From positions 496,001 to 560,000 of the forward strand of contig NZ_JAQFIF010000001.1 of assembly GCF_029504395.1 (NCBI RefSeq): 64,000 nucleotides of DNA, read 5' to 3'. Made by a program: the position numbers and the translations under genes. Under the pieces are notes generated by a model, which was not told where the DNA came from, ran no database searches, and worked only from the letters and a program-made list of their open reading frames with translations. This document shows, piece after piece, positions 7,202 to 14,860 of this stretch. Each line of letters opens with the position of its first letter. The first letter of the stretch is position 1. This DNA comes from Arthrobacter sp. ES3-54. GTDB lineage: Bacteria > Actinomycetota > Actinomycetes > Actinomycetales > Micrococcaceae.

Positions 7202-7765
7202 TCACGGGCACAGCGCAGATGCTGTGGCTACATGATAGCGATCCTGTCTACCAAGGCAAGGCAAGGCACCGGCTGAGGTGCCGGCCTTGATGTGCTCGAC
7301 GGGGTAGAAGTCGATGCGGTTCTTGTCCGTGCGGGCGTAGATGAGCATGTTGTCGGCGGCGATCCCGGCGCCGATCAGGGATTCGATCTCAGCCCGGGCT
7401 TCAGCCAGGCTCGCGTGGATGACCCATTCGGTGTTGCGGTCACCGAGCCGGGCACGCGTGACGAAGTCAGGGGAGTCTTCACCGCGGGGCGGCCGGACCG
7501 GCTGCGGCGCCGCGGCGTCGATGAGGACCCAGACTTCCCGGTCCTCATCCAAGATGATCGTTTCGTAGGCGCCGGTGAGCATTTCCCAGACGGCCGAGGT
7601 CGGGATCGTCTCTTCCGATCCAGGCTCGACCCACGCGTTGGGTCCGGCCTTCTCGTGGATGGACCGGAGGCAGAAGGCGCCGGACACGAGGGAATCGGAC
7701 ACGAGGGAATCGGTGGCGACGGCTTCGAGCTCCGCCTCTGAGCGGACAACACGGTACGGGTTCAT
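7202..7765 (-). CDS. Unrecognised 187-aa protein with a 15-bp internal duplication
   Basis: The start MNPYRVVRSEAELEAV at 7765 has a GGAAAGAAA upstream; its ATG overlaps the stop of the 79-aa gene (ATGA at 7762-7765), so translation is coupled. Residues 18-27 are DSLVSDSLVS, the product of an exact 15-bp tandem duplication at 7682-7711. The body is a mixed alpha/beta soluble protein (ETIILDEDREVWVLID, EWVIHASLAEARAEIESL, MLIYARTDKNRIDFY). The last 30 residues after VEHIKAG look less constrained. No known domain is recognised. Confidence 0.5.
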   Translation of the reverse strand: MNPYRVVRSEAELEAVATDSLVSDSLVSGAFCLRSIHEKAGPNAWVEPGSEETIPTSAVWEMLTGAYETIILDEDREVWVLIDAAAPQPVRPPRGEDSPDFVTRARLGDRNTEWVIHASLAEARAEIESLIGAGIAADNMLIYARTDKNRIDFYPVEHIKAGTSAGALPCLGRQDRYHVATASALCP

Positions 7766-8001
7766 GGCGTTTCTTTCCGATACCAGGGCAGCTGGGATTT
7801 GAGCGTCCCCTTGGGGATAATGAACAGGGGCTCGAAGTTTCCGGAGGCAGGGTTCAGCTCCTGGATCGACATGTCTTCGGCCACGCCCCTGGAATCGTGC
7901 ACCCGGTGGGTGACCGCCGCTTTGGCGTAGCCCAGGGACGTGTGTGCCTTCGTCGCCGGACGGCGGTACTTGATGACGGACGTCCACGCACTCGGTTTCA
8001 A
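7762..8001 (-). CDS. Unrecognised 79-aa protein
   Basis: A basic protein read from a TTG at 8001 (KPSAWTSVIKYRRPAT) to the stop overlapping the next ATG. The section DMSIQELNPASGNFEPLFIIPKG looks like a real folded strand pair. Start is uncertain: the frame is open upstream only to the stop of the preceding gene (8029-8031). Part of the coupled leftward operon. Confidence 0.4.
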   Translation of the reverse strand: MKPSAWTSVIKYRRPATKAHTSLGYAKAAVTHRVHDSRGVAEDMSIQELNPASGNFEPLFIIPKGTLKSQLPWYRKETP

Positions 8002-8028
8002 CGGCGCCGGCGCGGCCGCTGCAGGATC

Positions 8029-8283
8029 CTACAGGACCCACGCTTCAGGGGCGCCCACAGGGCAGTGCATGGTCAGGATGGTCCACACCTCGTTGATGTC
8101 CCATTCGCGGGGCGATCCGAACCCGACAAAGATGTCGCTGCGTCCCTCGTTGGGGGTCAGGCCGGCCCAGGCTTTCCGGTAGGCGGAGCCAGGGAAGCGC
8201 GGCGGGCAGACGATCGAGTCGATGCGCAGGGCGGCGAGTTCTTCGGGAGTCGTGATGGTGCGGAAGGGTTCCATGCACCCCAT
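8029..8283 (-). CDS. Unrecognised 84-aa protein
   Basis: Begins MGCMEPFRTITTPEEL (or at the second Met, 8274). It has a central PPRFPGSAYRKAWAGL and a C-terminal DINEVWTILTMHCPVG. Similar opening wording (TTPEELAAL here, RSEAELEAV in the 187-aa neighbour) suggests that the two may share an N-terminal fold, but this is only an impression. In the same leftward operon; 27 nt separate it from the next start. Confidence 0.45.
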   Translation of the reverse strand: MGCMEPFRTITTPEELAALRIDSIVCPPRFPGSAYRKAWAGLTPNEGRSDIFVGFGSPREWDINEVWTILTMHCPVGAPEAWVL

Positions 8284-8313
8284 GTGTGGGGCAGGGACAG
8301 GAAAGCTCTCCGG

Positions 8314-8613
8314 TCAGGCTGTGGCGCGGTACTTTTCCAGCAGCTGCGTCAATGCGGTCAGGGTGTCGCGGGCCATCTCCGGGGTCAGATCGTCAGGGGA
8401 GAAGCTCACGAACGGCCCGACTTTCTCAATGAGGCCGGCGCCCTCCTCTCCTTCCATGCGGCTATGGAACTCCTCGACCCGGGCCGTGGATTCACCGACC
8501 GTAACTTCCAGGAGGAAGTGACGCTCGACCTGGTGGTCCGGGTCCTCCCTGCCTGCCGGGGTGTTGGCGAACCCGGTGCTGGTTTCCACGGCCGGGTCCC
8601 GCAAGTACGACAC
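8314..8613 (-). CDS. Unrecognised 99-aa acidic protein
   Basis: Read from GTG 8613, two bases after the stop of the LGFP gene, so coupling is likely; a longer frame exists upstream inside the LGFP gene but reads as arginine-rich shadow. The protein (MSYLRDPAVETSTGFANT) continues with a strand HQVERHFLLEVTVGE and ends in helices (DDLTPEMARDTLTALTQLLEKY). Acidic, soluble, no cysteine. Function unknown. Its position directly after an exported wall-type protein suggests shared expression. Confidence 0.4.
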   Translation of the reverse strand: MSYLRDPAVETSTGFANTPAGREDPDHQVERHFLLEVTVGESTARVEEFHSRMEGEEGAGLIEKVGPFVSFSPDDLTPEMARDTLTALTQLLEKYRATA

Positions 8614-8615
8614 CT

Positions 8616-9755
8616 CTACAGCCAGATGTTCACGGAGGTGCCATGCGTCGGGGTGTAGCTGATGGAGCCGTTTTGGAAGTTCTGAACAGTAACGCCGAAG
8701 GAGAGGAATTCGACGGACGTCGGGTAGCCGAGGCGACCGCGTTCTGCACCGGTCGCTGCCCATGCGCCCCGGATCGCTCCGAGAACGGGCCAGCCACCGC
8801 TTCCGGGGGAGTAGTAGATGGCACCGTTCTTGAACTGGAACAGCTGGTAGACGCCGCCGTTTTTTAGTCCGCCGATCTCATTGGTGATCGGGTAGCCGAT
8901 CTTGTCGAAGATGTAGGGTATTCCCCACGCGTGCTGGATGCCTCCCAGGACGTAGTGGGCACCGGTTGCGGGGGACCAGTATATTTCTGGAGTTTGGCTG
9001 CCCTTCTGAAACTGCTGGACAACGCCGCCACGTGGTTGTCCGCCGATCTCATCGCCGATTGGGTAACCCAGCTTGCCGAGCCCTGCACCTTGTGATGCCC
9101 ACAAGCTGCCGATAGCGCCGCGTATGATCCGGGCCTGACGTACGGGGTCCCAGTAGATGGAACCACCCTGATACTTCTGGTAGACATCGCCCCTGCGGAA
9201 CTCGCCGCCGTTGACTTCGGGGATTTCATCGGTGATCGGGTACCCGAGCACCCCATTCTGGGACCCGGCCGCAATCCACTTTTGGCCGATTCCTCCCCTG
9301 GCGGTGTGCACGCCGGTTGCGGGGGAAGCGGCGATCGTGCCGGTGACAAAACTCTGCGCCGAGCCGCCGTTCTTCAGGCCGGACCGGATGTCATTAGTTG
9401 GGTAGCCGAGGAAGCTCTTCTGCGCTCCGGCGGCGATCCACTTGGCACCGATGCTGCCCTCAATCACGTGAGCGCCGGTTGCCTTCGTGTAGTAGATCGA
9501 ACCGTGGTCGTACCTCTGCATGGAGCCACCATTGGTGAGCCCACTGACTTCGGTGCCGACTTTGCTTCCGAGTCGACCCAGCGAAGCTCCGATGGAAGTC
9601 CACTTGACCTCGATGGGCGAGGGGGTTGGGATCGGAGACGGCGTCGGCGTGACAACAGGCGAAGGCGCTAGCGTCGGGGCGGCGTGAGCCGGGACGGGTG
9701 CCAGCAGGCTGGCAGCGGCCAGCAGGACCGCCGCAGCGGTGCGTGAAATGTTCAC
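8616..9755 (-). CDS. Secreted LGFP-repeat protein, 379 aa
   Basis: GTG 9755 follows a GGGGGA and begins a signal peptide (MNISRTAAAVLLAAASLLA, cleavage near AHAAP). A short proline/threonine linker (PTPSPIPTPSP) leads into about six LGFP-type repeats: LGRLGSKVG, FLGYPTNDI, VLGYPITDE, KLGYPIGDE, KIGYPITNE, RLGYPTSVE, each followed by GG-x-x-Q-x-F and WSPATGAH-like segments. LGFP repeats are thought to bind or organise the cell wall in actinobacteria, so this is likely a wall-associated exoprotein. There is no sortase signal or membrane anchor. It heads the leftward block of small unknown genes and is an intact relative of the broken gene at 1-957. Confidence 0.85.
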   Translation of the reverse strand: MNISRTAAAVLLAAASLLAPVPAHAAPTLAPSPVVTPTPSPIPTPSPIEVKWTSIGASLGRLGSKVGTEVSGLTNGGSMQRYDHGSIYYTKATGAHVIEGSIGAKWIAAGAQKSFLGYPTNDIRSGLKNGGSAQSFVTGTIAASPATGVHTARGGIGQKWIAAGSQNGVLGYPITDEIPEVNGGEFRRGDVYQKYQGGSIYWDPVRQARIIRGAIGSLWASQGAGLGKLGYPIGDEIGGQPRGGVVQQFQKGSQTPEIYWSPATGAHYVLGGIQHAWGIPYIFDKIGYPITNEIGGLKNGGVYQLFQFKNGAIYYSPGSGGWPVLGAIRGAWAATGAERGRLGYPTSVEFLSFGVTVQNFQNGSISYTPTHGTSVNIWL

Positions 9756-9822
9756 TGTTCCCCCAATGACGGGCCGCGGATCGGCGGCCAACTTTCTTGA
9801 TCCTAACCGAACGATTCGCTGC

Positions 9823-9993
9823 TCATGGCTTGACCACATCTCCGGTCTTCAGGTCGATGACCGGGATGCTGACGGCGCACAGGACCGCGTTAGGCCAGGG
9901 CTTCGGGATCAGGCCGGGGCGTTCGCGGGCGGCGTTGGTGCTGTCAGCGCCGGGTGCACTGTTCCCGGACGGCGCGGTATGCCAGCGCAGCAT
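9823..9993 (-). CDS. Possible 56-aa protein
   Basis: ATG 9993 with AGGA upstream opens a frame reading MLRWHTAPSG, ARERPGLIPKPWPNAVL, then CAVSIPVIDLKTGDVVKP. The C-terminal half has good beta-strand sequence and codon use like its neighbours. It lies between the LGFP gene and the HNH gene on the same strand. It could be a remnant of a longer gene. No function. Confidence 0.3.
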   Translation of the reverse strand: MLRWHTAPSGNSAPGADSTNAARERPGLIPKPWPNAVLCAVSIPVIDLKTGDVVKP

Positions 9994-10132
9994 CGGTAAT
10001 GTTCCTGCATCCCTCGGCTTCCGGAGAGCAATTCCGGACCCACCACAATTACCGTAGCAGCCACATTGACTTCAGGATCTTCGGCCAATGTGGAGGCATT
10101 CGGCTCTTGGGATCGCCGTCATCTCGGAAGGC

Positions 10133-10627
10133 CTACATGTCATTGAGCAAAGGTCTGGGTGCCTTGGCAAGCAGCAGATGCCCAGGTGCGAGCACGCGCA
10201 GGGCGCCTTCCAAGTCAGCAATGCGTTGCAGGTAGGCGCGTCGCCCCAGCATTTCTGCTGTGTTCTCGGCGTGTGTCGCCAGTACGAGGTGCTCGGGGAT
10301 TCCGCAGAGCCGGATGCCACACTTGTGATGGACACTCAGCCCCCCGATTTCCTGGATAAAGGAACGCGCGGCCTCCAAAACCACACGATGCGCCAAACGG
10401 TTCGTTTCCTTGCGGCCAATGTAGCCATAGCCGGCGCGGACGGCCCCCTTCCAGAGCCAGCAGGCGCCCGGGTCCTCAGGATCAATCGAACATCGCGCTT
10501 TCAGTATCTGGATGACGGCGGGACCGTCGCACCGGATGATTGCTTGACGCAGAGGTCCCAGCCGCTCGTACCAGCCAGCCTTTCCCGTCAGCGAGTAATG
10601 CCCGTAGAAATCGTCAGCCGTCGTCAT
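10133..10627 (-). CDS. HNH endonuclease of the phage/mobile type
   Basis: A 164-residue protein. The C-terminal half holds the HNH_3-type signature: CWLWKG and GYGYIG strands, then HHKCG (residues 100-104) and CGIPEHL, LATHAENTAEM. Two histidines and paired Cys fit a zinc-stabilised beta-beta-alpha metal site that nicks or cuts DNA. The start at 10627 has GGAG 5 nt upstream; an upstream GTG (10645) has none. Such genes are typical of phages and integrative elements, which fits the accessory region beside tRNA-Lys. Confidence 0.75.
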   Translation of the reverse strand: MTTADDFYGHYSLTGKAGWYERLGPLRQAIIRCDGPAVIQILKARCSIDPEDPGACWLWKGAVRAGYGYIGRKETNRLAHRVVLEAARSFIQEIGGLSVHHKCGIRLCGIPEHLVLATHAENTAEMLGRRAYLQRIADLEGALRVLAPGHLLLAKAPRPLLNDM

Positions 10628-10645
10628 CGCTTCTCCGAAACTCAC

Positions 10646-11157
10646 CCAGAAGTATATGAGGCGATGTCCTCCTCACCGGATAGTAGAATTGACCTCCGAC
10701 ATCCACGGACGCGAGGCGCCTTCACGGTGCCCATGTTTCACTGACATGAGCCGCGGGATCTGCAGCGAAAAGGCATGTCGCCGTGTACCCCGTCTTTGAG
10801 GCGCTTCCCGTCCTTGCCACTGTTGATCCGAGACGAGTTCTTGAGTGCCTTCTCGTGCCGTCAACATTTAGCGCAGCCAGTCCTGGCCGAAGTAAGGGCA
10901 AGGGGTCTGCCAAGGCGTTGGAAGCCGAGTTCATCGATGCCGCTTACAGAGACTCAACGCGACGATGATGCGTCGGGCGCAGGCGATTTTAGCCAAACCC
11001 GACAGGGCATTCACGTCTGATGTGCTTCGCGCCACCGATGTGATTTGCCGACTTTTCTGGGACGGGATCGAAGCTGTATGGGCGGCCTTGGGCTTCCGCT
11101 GCCGGGGGTCGGGCCAGAATAAATAGCCCATAAATATCCCCTCGGAGGAATTGTGGC
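10646..11157. other. Intergenic stretch, possible gene remnant
   Basis: About 500 nt without a solid gene. On the plus strand the frame 10783-10968 reads plausible protein (YPVFEALPVLATVDPRRVL, then AKALEAEFIDAAYRD) but lacks a good start or ribosome site, so it may be the tail of a lost gene. Nothing else is recognised before the tRNA terminator. Confidence 0.3.
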
Positions 11158-11206
11158 AAAAAGAAACCCCGTCCCGCTGGCCGCTAGGCCTGCAGGACGA
11201 GGTTTC
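11158..11206 (-). terminator. Terminator of tRNA-Lys
   Basis: Read on the minus strand, a 15-bp stem (GAAACCTCGTCCTGC with GCGGGACGGGGTTTC, two G-U pairs) is followed by TTTTT. It begins 5 nt after the tRNA CCA end: a classic rho-independent terminator. Confidence 0.85.
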
Positions 11207-11210
11207 TCTG

Positions 11211-11286
11211 TGGTGCACCCCCCGGGACTCGAACCCGGAACCCATTGATTAAGAGTCAATTGCTCTGCCAGTTGAGCTAGAGGTGC
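11211..11286 (-). tRNA. tRNA-Lys (anticodon CTT), CCA encoded
   Basis: Minus-strand cloverleaf: acceptor arm GCACCTC with GGGGTGC, D-loop AGCTCAACTGGCAGAGC, anticodon loop CTCTTAA giving CTT (reads AAG), T-arm CGGGTTCGAGTCCCG, discriminator A and genome-encoded CCA (11211-11213). Its 3' end points toward the accessory stretch at lower coordinates, the usual orientation for an integration target. Confidence 0.95.
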
Positions 11287-11402
11287 AGCTGTTGTTTCGT
11301 TCCCCGCGGGCTTTTTATTTCCCTCGTTGTTCTCCGCAACGACATGAAACTCTACACGAGATTGGCTGTCGTGTGAAATCGGGCGGTGCGGGGCGGTTGC
11401 GG

Positions 11403-12554
11403 CTAGCCATGAAGGTCCAAAATCAGCGCGAAATCAGGGTTTTGGCCGTTGCTGAGGAGCCATAGCCGGCCGTCAGGAGCCAGAGAAACGTTGCGCACCC
11501 GGCCGTACTTTCCCGTGAAATAGCTCACAGGTTCTTCGGCGAATTCGCCCTGGAGGGGAACAACCCAGAGTCTCTGGCCGCGCAGGGCGCCCAGATAGGC
11601 GGTACTGCCGACAATTTCCAGTCCGCTGGGGGACGATTCCGCTGTGGACGGCCACACCACTTTGGCATCCAGAAAGCCGGAGCGGTGCGGGGCGCCTGTT
11701 ACTTCCGGCCAGCCGTAGTTGCCGCCGGGCACGATCAGGTTGAGCTCGTCGTCGACGGTGGGGCCGAATTCGCTGGCCCACAGCCGGCCCGCGCTGTCCC
11801 AGGCCAACCCCTGGACGTTCCTGTGGCCGAGGCTGTAGACCGGGTTCTCGCCGAACGGGTTTCCCGGCGCCGGCCGGCCGTCGGCGGTGAGCCGGAGGAT
11901 CTTTCCGCCCAGTGCCGCTTTGTTTTGCGGCTGGTCGCGGCGCTGCGAGTCGCCCGTTCCCACATAGAGGAATCCGTCGGGCCCAAAGCGGATCCGTCCG
12001 CCGTTGTGCGTGCCGGCCTTTGGTATCCCTGTGAAAACGGGCTGCAGGGCGCCGAGCTCCAGCCGGCCGCCGCGCTCCTCCAGCCGCACGCGGGCGATTC
12101 TGTTGTCCGCCGCCGCGGTGAAGTAGGCATAGAGGTACCGGTCTTCGGCAAAGTTGGGGGAAAGGGCAAGACCCAGGAGGCCACCTTCTCCGCCGGGTAC
12201 GACGCCGGGCACCTTGCCGAGCGTACCCAGTTGCCCGCCCTTGATGGTCCTGAGCAGTGCGGTGTCGCGCTCGGAAATGATGGCGGTGCCGTCGGGCAAG
12301 TAGACGGTGGACCATGGCAGGTGCAACCCGTCTATGCGGCTGGCAACGGTGGGCTCACGCGGTGTGGCCGCTGGGCTTGCTGGGCCGGAGCCGGTCGCGG
12401 TGCCCTCTCCTGACTGGACCACGGGTGAGGTTGGTCCGCCGCCGGTACAGGCAACCAAAAACAACAGCGTAACGGCCAGGGCAGTGGCCCGGGCCACCGC
12501 CCTGCTGAAAGGGCGCCTGCGAAAGAAGCGCCTGCCAACCAAACGGGGGAGCAT
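11403..12554 (-). CDS. PQQ-dependent sugar dehydrogenase family lipoprotein
   Basis: A 383-residue protein with a basic N-terminus, a hydrophobic stretch and lipobox (LFLVAC, Cys about residue 36), so it is anchored outside the membrane. After a Ser/Pro/Thr linker comes a six-bladed beta-propeller of the soluble glucose/aldose dehydrogenase (GSDH) family: GGEGGLLGLALSP, GGRIRFGPDGFLYVGTGD, GHRNVQGLAWD, EFGPTVDDELN, GGNYGWPE. The family oxidises aldose sugars with PQQ; some members act on other substrates or none, so the reaction is inferred. The ATG at 12554 directly follows a TTG, and the ribosome site is weak. Transcribed alone, toward tRNA-Lys. Confidence 0.85.
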   Translation of the reverse strand: MLPRLVGRRFFRRRPFSRAVARATALAVTLLFLVACTGGGPTSPVVQSGEGTATGSGPASPAATPREPTVASRIDGLHLPWSTVYLPDGTAIISERDTALLRTIKGGQLGTLGKVPGVVPGGEGGLLGLALSPNFAEDRYLYAYFTAAADNRIARVRLEERGGRLELGALQPVFTGIPKAGTHNGGRIRFGPDGFLYVGTGDSQRRDQPQNKAALGGKILRLTADGRPAPGNPFGENPVYSLGHRNVQGLAWDSAGRLWASEFGPTVDDELNLIVPGGNYGWPEVTGAPHRSGFLDAKVVWPSTAESSPSGLEIVGSTAYLGALRGQRLWVVPLQGEFAEEPVSYFTGKYGRVRNVSLAPDGRLWLLSNGQNPDFALILDLHG

Positions 12555-12595
12555 CAAAGGACCGGATGAGATGGGACGCCGGCCTGGGCCGCCAG

Positions 12596-13609
12596 CTACT
12601 GCCGCGTCCGGCGCGGCGGGCGGAACCCGGCTGCTTCGGCGTGGGCTGCGGAGGCAAACCAGACCTCTGCCCGGGTTTCTTCATACGCCGGGCTGGTCTC
12701 GTCGTGGTAGATCATGGACGAGGCGTTGCCCTTGACGGTGAAACCGGCAGGGCCGCTTCCGTCGGCTTCCGGCGCCGCTGACCCCTCGCCATAAGGCTGG
12801 TCAGTGGCGAGATGGCCGCTGGGCTCGGCCGTGTGGCTTGCGAAGGCCTCGGCCGACGCGGACGAGGTTGCCGTCTGCGTCGTTTCTGCGTCAGCGAGCG
12901 ACCCGGGGCCGGCCGCGGCAGGCATCGCAGTGCCCGTGCCAGTGCCAGTGCCCATGCCGGTGCCGGTCTTCGTGCCAGTGCCTGTGTCTTCGACGGCTTC
13001 GGCAGCTGCCGATTCCGCTCCGGGCAGGGTCGGCGCGTGGGGCTCGGTGTATTCGGGGTGGTGGACCGGATGGCCCGCCGCGGCTGCCGGTTCTGCTGCC
13101 GCACCAGGTTCCGCAGTCGCAGCGTGTGCGCCGTGGGCCGCATCAGGATGGGCCCCTGGAATATGCGTATCCGCCGGCGGGGCGGTCTCGGACCACTGGG
13201 TCTCCCATTCAGCACTGCCCGGTGTACCTGCTGCTTCCGGACCAGCCGCGGCGGCTTGGGGTTCGGGCGAAGTAGAGGTGGCTGCGGCGGCCGGCTCGAT
13301 GGTCGGGGCTGTGGCGGCCGCGGGCTCGGGCGACTCGGGGGCGGCCGCCGACTCCTGGGCAGGCGCGGTCGGCTCAGGCGCGGTCTGCTCAGACGTCTGC
13401 GCTGCGCCCGGCGCGGCCATGGCCGCTGCCGAACCGGCGGCCGCCGCAGAACCTGCCGCCGCCGTCGGACCGGCCGAAGTGCCGGCAGAGGTGTCCTTGC
13501 TGGTGCCTGCGGCGGAATCTGCGCCCGGGCGGCTCTTGTTGCGGTTCAGCAGCCACCAGACCACAGCAACCACCACGATGATGACGACGAGCCAGACGAT
13601 CCAGTCCAT
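12596..13609 (-). CDS. Membrane protein with long Ala/Pro/Thr-rich linker and C-terminal sunset domain
   Basis: The start MDWIVWLVVIIVVV at 13609 has AAAGG about 8 nt upstream and gives one N-terminal membrane helix (residues 2-21). About 270 residues of low-complexity Ala/Pro/Ser/Thr/Glu follow, including a run of TGTGT and TGMGT units (DNA about 12926-12990). The last 45 residues (FTVKGNASSMIYH, SPAYEETRAEVWFAS, EAAGFRPP) match the sunset domain of actinobacterial ArfC-like and related envelope proteins. The domain probably lies outside or in the cytosol depending on topology, which the sequence does not settle. Function of this domain is not well known. Confidence 0.75.
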   Translation of the reverse strand: MDWIVWLVVIIVVVAVVWWLLNRNKSRPGADSAAGTSKDTSAGTSAGPTAAAGSAAAAGSAAAMAAPGAAQTSEQTAPEPTAPAQESAAAPESPEPAAATAPTIEPAAAATSTSPEPQAAAAGPEAAGTPGSAEWETQWSETAPPADTHIPGAHPDAAHGAHAATAEPGAAAEPAAAAGHPVHHPEYTEPHAPTLPGAESAAAEAVEDTGTGTKTGTGMGTGTGTGTAMPAAAGPGSLADAETTQTATSSASAEAFASHTAEPSGHLATDQPYGEGSAAPEADGSGPAGFTVKGNASSMIYHDETSPAYEETRAEVWFASAAHAEAAGFRPPRRTRQ

Positions 13610-13793
13610 AGCAGAGCCTTTCAGTCCGTATTCAGCCCATGAGGCATGGTTGCCGATGCTTGACCGTACGTCCGGGCGAAGCCGGCTGTCCAGCCTCATG
13701 GCGGCCAAGACCGGGCATCCCTCGAACCCAGAGACGGCCCGGTGATCCGGCCCGAACCGAAATCAAACCCGGCCCGGCGTGTAGCCTCGCCTC

Positions 13794-14756
13794 ATGGATT
13801 TCAAGCGACTGCAGATTCTGCGCGAACTCGCCGGCCGGGGGACTGTTGGCGCCACTGCCGAGGCCATGAAGGTCACACCGTCGGCTGTGTCGCAGCAGCT
13901 GAAGACGCTGCAGGAGGAACTGGGCGTAGTGCTGGTGGAGAAGTCCGGCAGGGGAGTGCGGCTTACCGAGGCAGGGCTGGCAATGGCCGGGGCCGCAGCG
14001 GACGTGTCGACGGCCATGGCGCGGGCAGAAGCAACGATCGACACGTACCGGCGGGGCTGGCAGACGCGGGTGGTGGCGGCCTTCTTTCCCAGCGCCGCGG
14101 AGATGTTCCTGCCGGGCATGCTCCACCGGGTCAAGGCCGTCGAAGGACTGCGGTTCGAAGCGCATTTCGAGGACCCGGGCGTCGCCGGGTTCGCCGGACT
14201 GACCGCGGACTACGACATCGTCCTGGCGCACAGTGTGGACGGTCCGGAAGTCTTCGGCGGCCAGGGCCTGACGGTGGTGCCGCTGCTGGACGAACCGCTG
14301 GATGTGGCCCTGCCGGCAGGGCACGCTTTGGCCGGCAAGGCCACGCTGTGCGCCGAGGACGTCGTCGGCTTCCCGTGGATGGGAGTTCCCGAGGGCTTTC
14401 CCTTCGACACCGTGCTGCGCCAGATCGAGGTGCGGGCCGACTCGCAGGCCGTCCGCGCCCAGCAGTTCCCGGATCTGCGGGTGCTGGAAGCCCTGGTCAG
14501 CGCCGGCCATGGGCTGAGCCTGCTGCCGCGGTACACGGCAGTCAGCAACCAGGGCCGGGGGTTCGTCCTGCGCCCGCTCGAAGGGGTGAAGGCTAGCCGG
14601 AGCATCGTTGCGCTGGCCCGTCCGGACGTCGCTGCCCGGACAACCATCCAGCAGGTCCTGGCCATGCTCAAGGCCGAAGCCCAGGGGGTCGCCGAAGCCC
14701 CGAAACTACGTGACCCGGCTCACCGGGCCTGCGGAAAACAGCCCCCCAGTTCATGA
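13794..14756 (+). CDS. LysR-family transcriptional regulator
   Basis: A 320-residue protein of the usual family length. The N-terminal winged helix-turn-helix is clear (LQILRELAGRGTVGATAEAM, TPSAVSQQLKTLQEELG, RLTEAGLAM, residues 4-65), followed by a two-lobed effector domain (LLDEPLDVALPAGHALAG, VSAGHGLSLLPRY). TAGCCT lies 6 nt before ATG 13794, so the mRNA is probably leaderless. It is directly upstream of ilvD, in the same direction, but 104 nt apart; it may control ilvD or something distant. The effector is unknown. Confidence 0.9.
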   Translation: MDFKRLQILRELAGRGTVGATAEAMKVTPSAVSQQLKTLQEELGVVLVEKSGRGVRLTEAGLAMAGAAADVSTAMARAEATIDTYRRGWQTRVVAAFFPSAAEMFLPGMLHRVKAVEGLRFEAHFEDPGVAGFAGLTADYDIVLAHSVDGPEVFGGQGLTVVPLLDEPLDVALPAGHALAGKATLCAEDVVGFPWMGVPEGFPFDTVLRQIEVRADSQAVRAQQFPDLRVLEALVSAGHGLSLLPRYTAVSNQGRGFVLRPLEGVKASRSIVALARPDVAARTTIQQVLAMLKAEAQGVAEAPKLRDPAHRACGKQPPSS

Positions 14757-14757
14757 T

Positions 14758-14764
14758 GTGAGAC
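14758..14764 (+). promoter_or_regulatory. GTGAGAC motif upstream of ilvD (candidate NdgR half-site)
   Basis: GTGAGAC here is identical to the motif upstream of the ilvB leader (16722-16728) and leuB (27699-27705). It overlaps the end of the LysR gene. Binding by NdgR is inferred. Confidence 0.4.
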
Positions 14765-14847
14765 GAGAGTCCACTATTTGATCGAAATATTCCCGGTTTT
14801 CCGCTTAACGCTCCGTTGTGGGGTCGTTGGCGTCTGCGGCGGAGCCC

Positions 14848-14853
14848 TAGACT
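14848..14853 (+). promoter_or_regulatory. -10 box of ilvD, leaderless arrangement
   Basis: TAGACT ends 7 nt before ATG 14861, and no Shine-Dalgarno sequence lies between. This is the TANNNT arrangement of leaderless actinobacterial mRNAs. A TTGGCG at 14827-14832 could be the -35. Confidence 0.5.
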
Positions 14854-14860
14854 TTGAGCC

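Noticed and set aside
8614..8763. Extended start of the 99-aa gene inside the LGFP gene
   Set aside because: The upstream part reads as Arg/Leu-rich shadow of the LGFP frame; GTG 8613 next to the LGFP stop is the more natural start.
11211..11240. Second copy of the tRNA-Lys 3' end as an attachment site
   Set aside because: I looked for the T-arm/acceptor sequence elsewhere in the first 11 kb and did not find it; none can be reported.
12804..13745. Plus-strand Ala/Gly/Val-rich frame opposite the sunset-domain gene
   Set aside because: Low-complexity complement of the Ala/Pro linker; it has no ribosome site, and its end runs into unrelated intergenic sequence.
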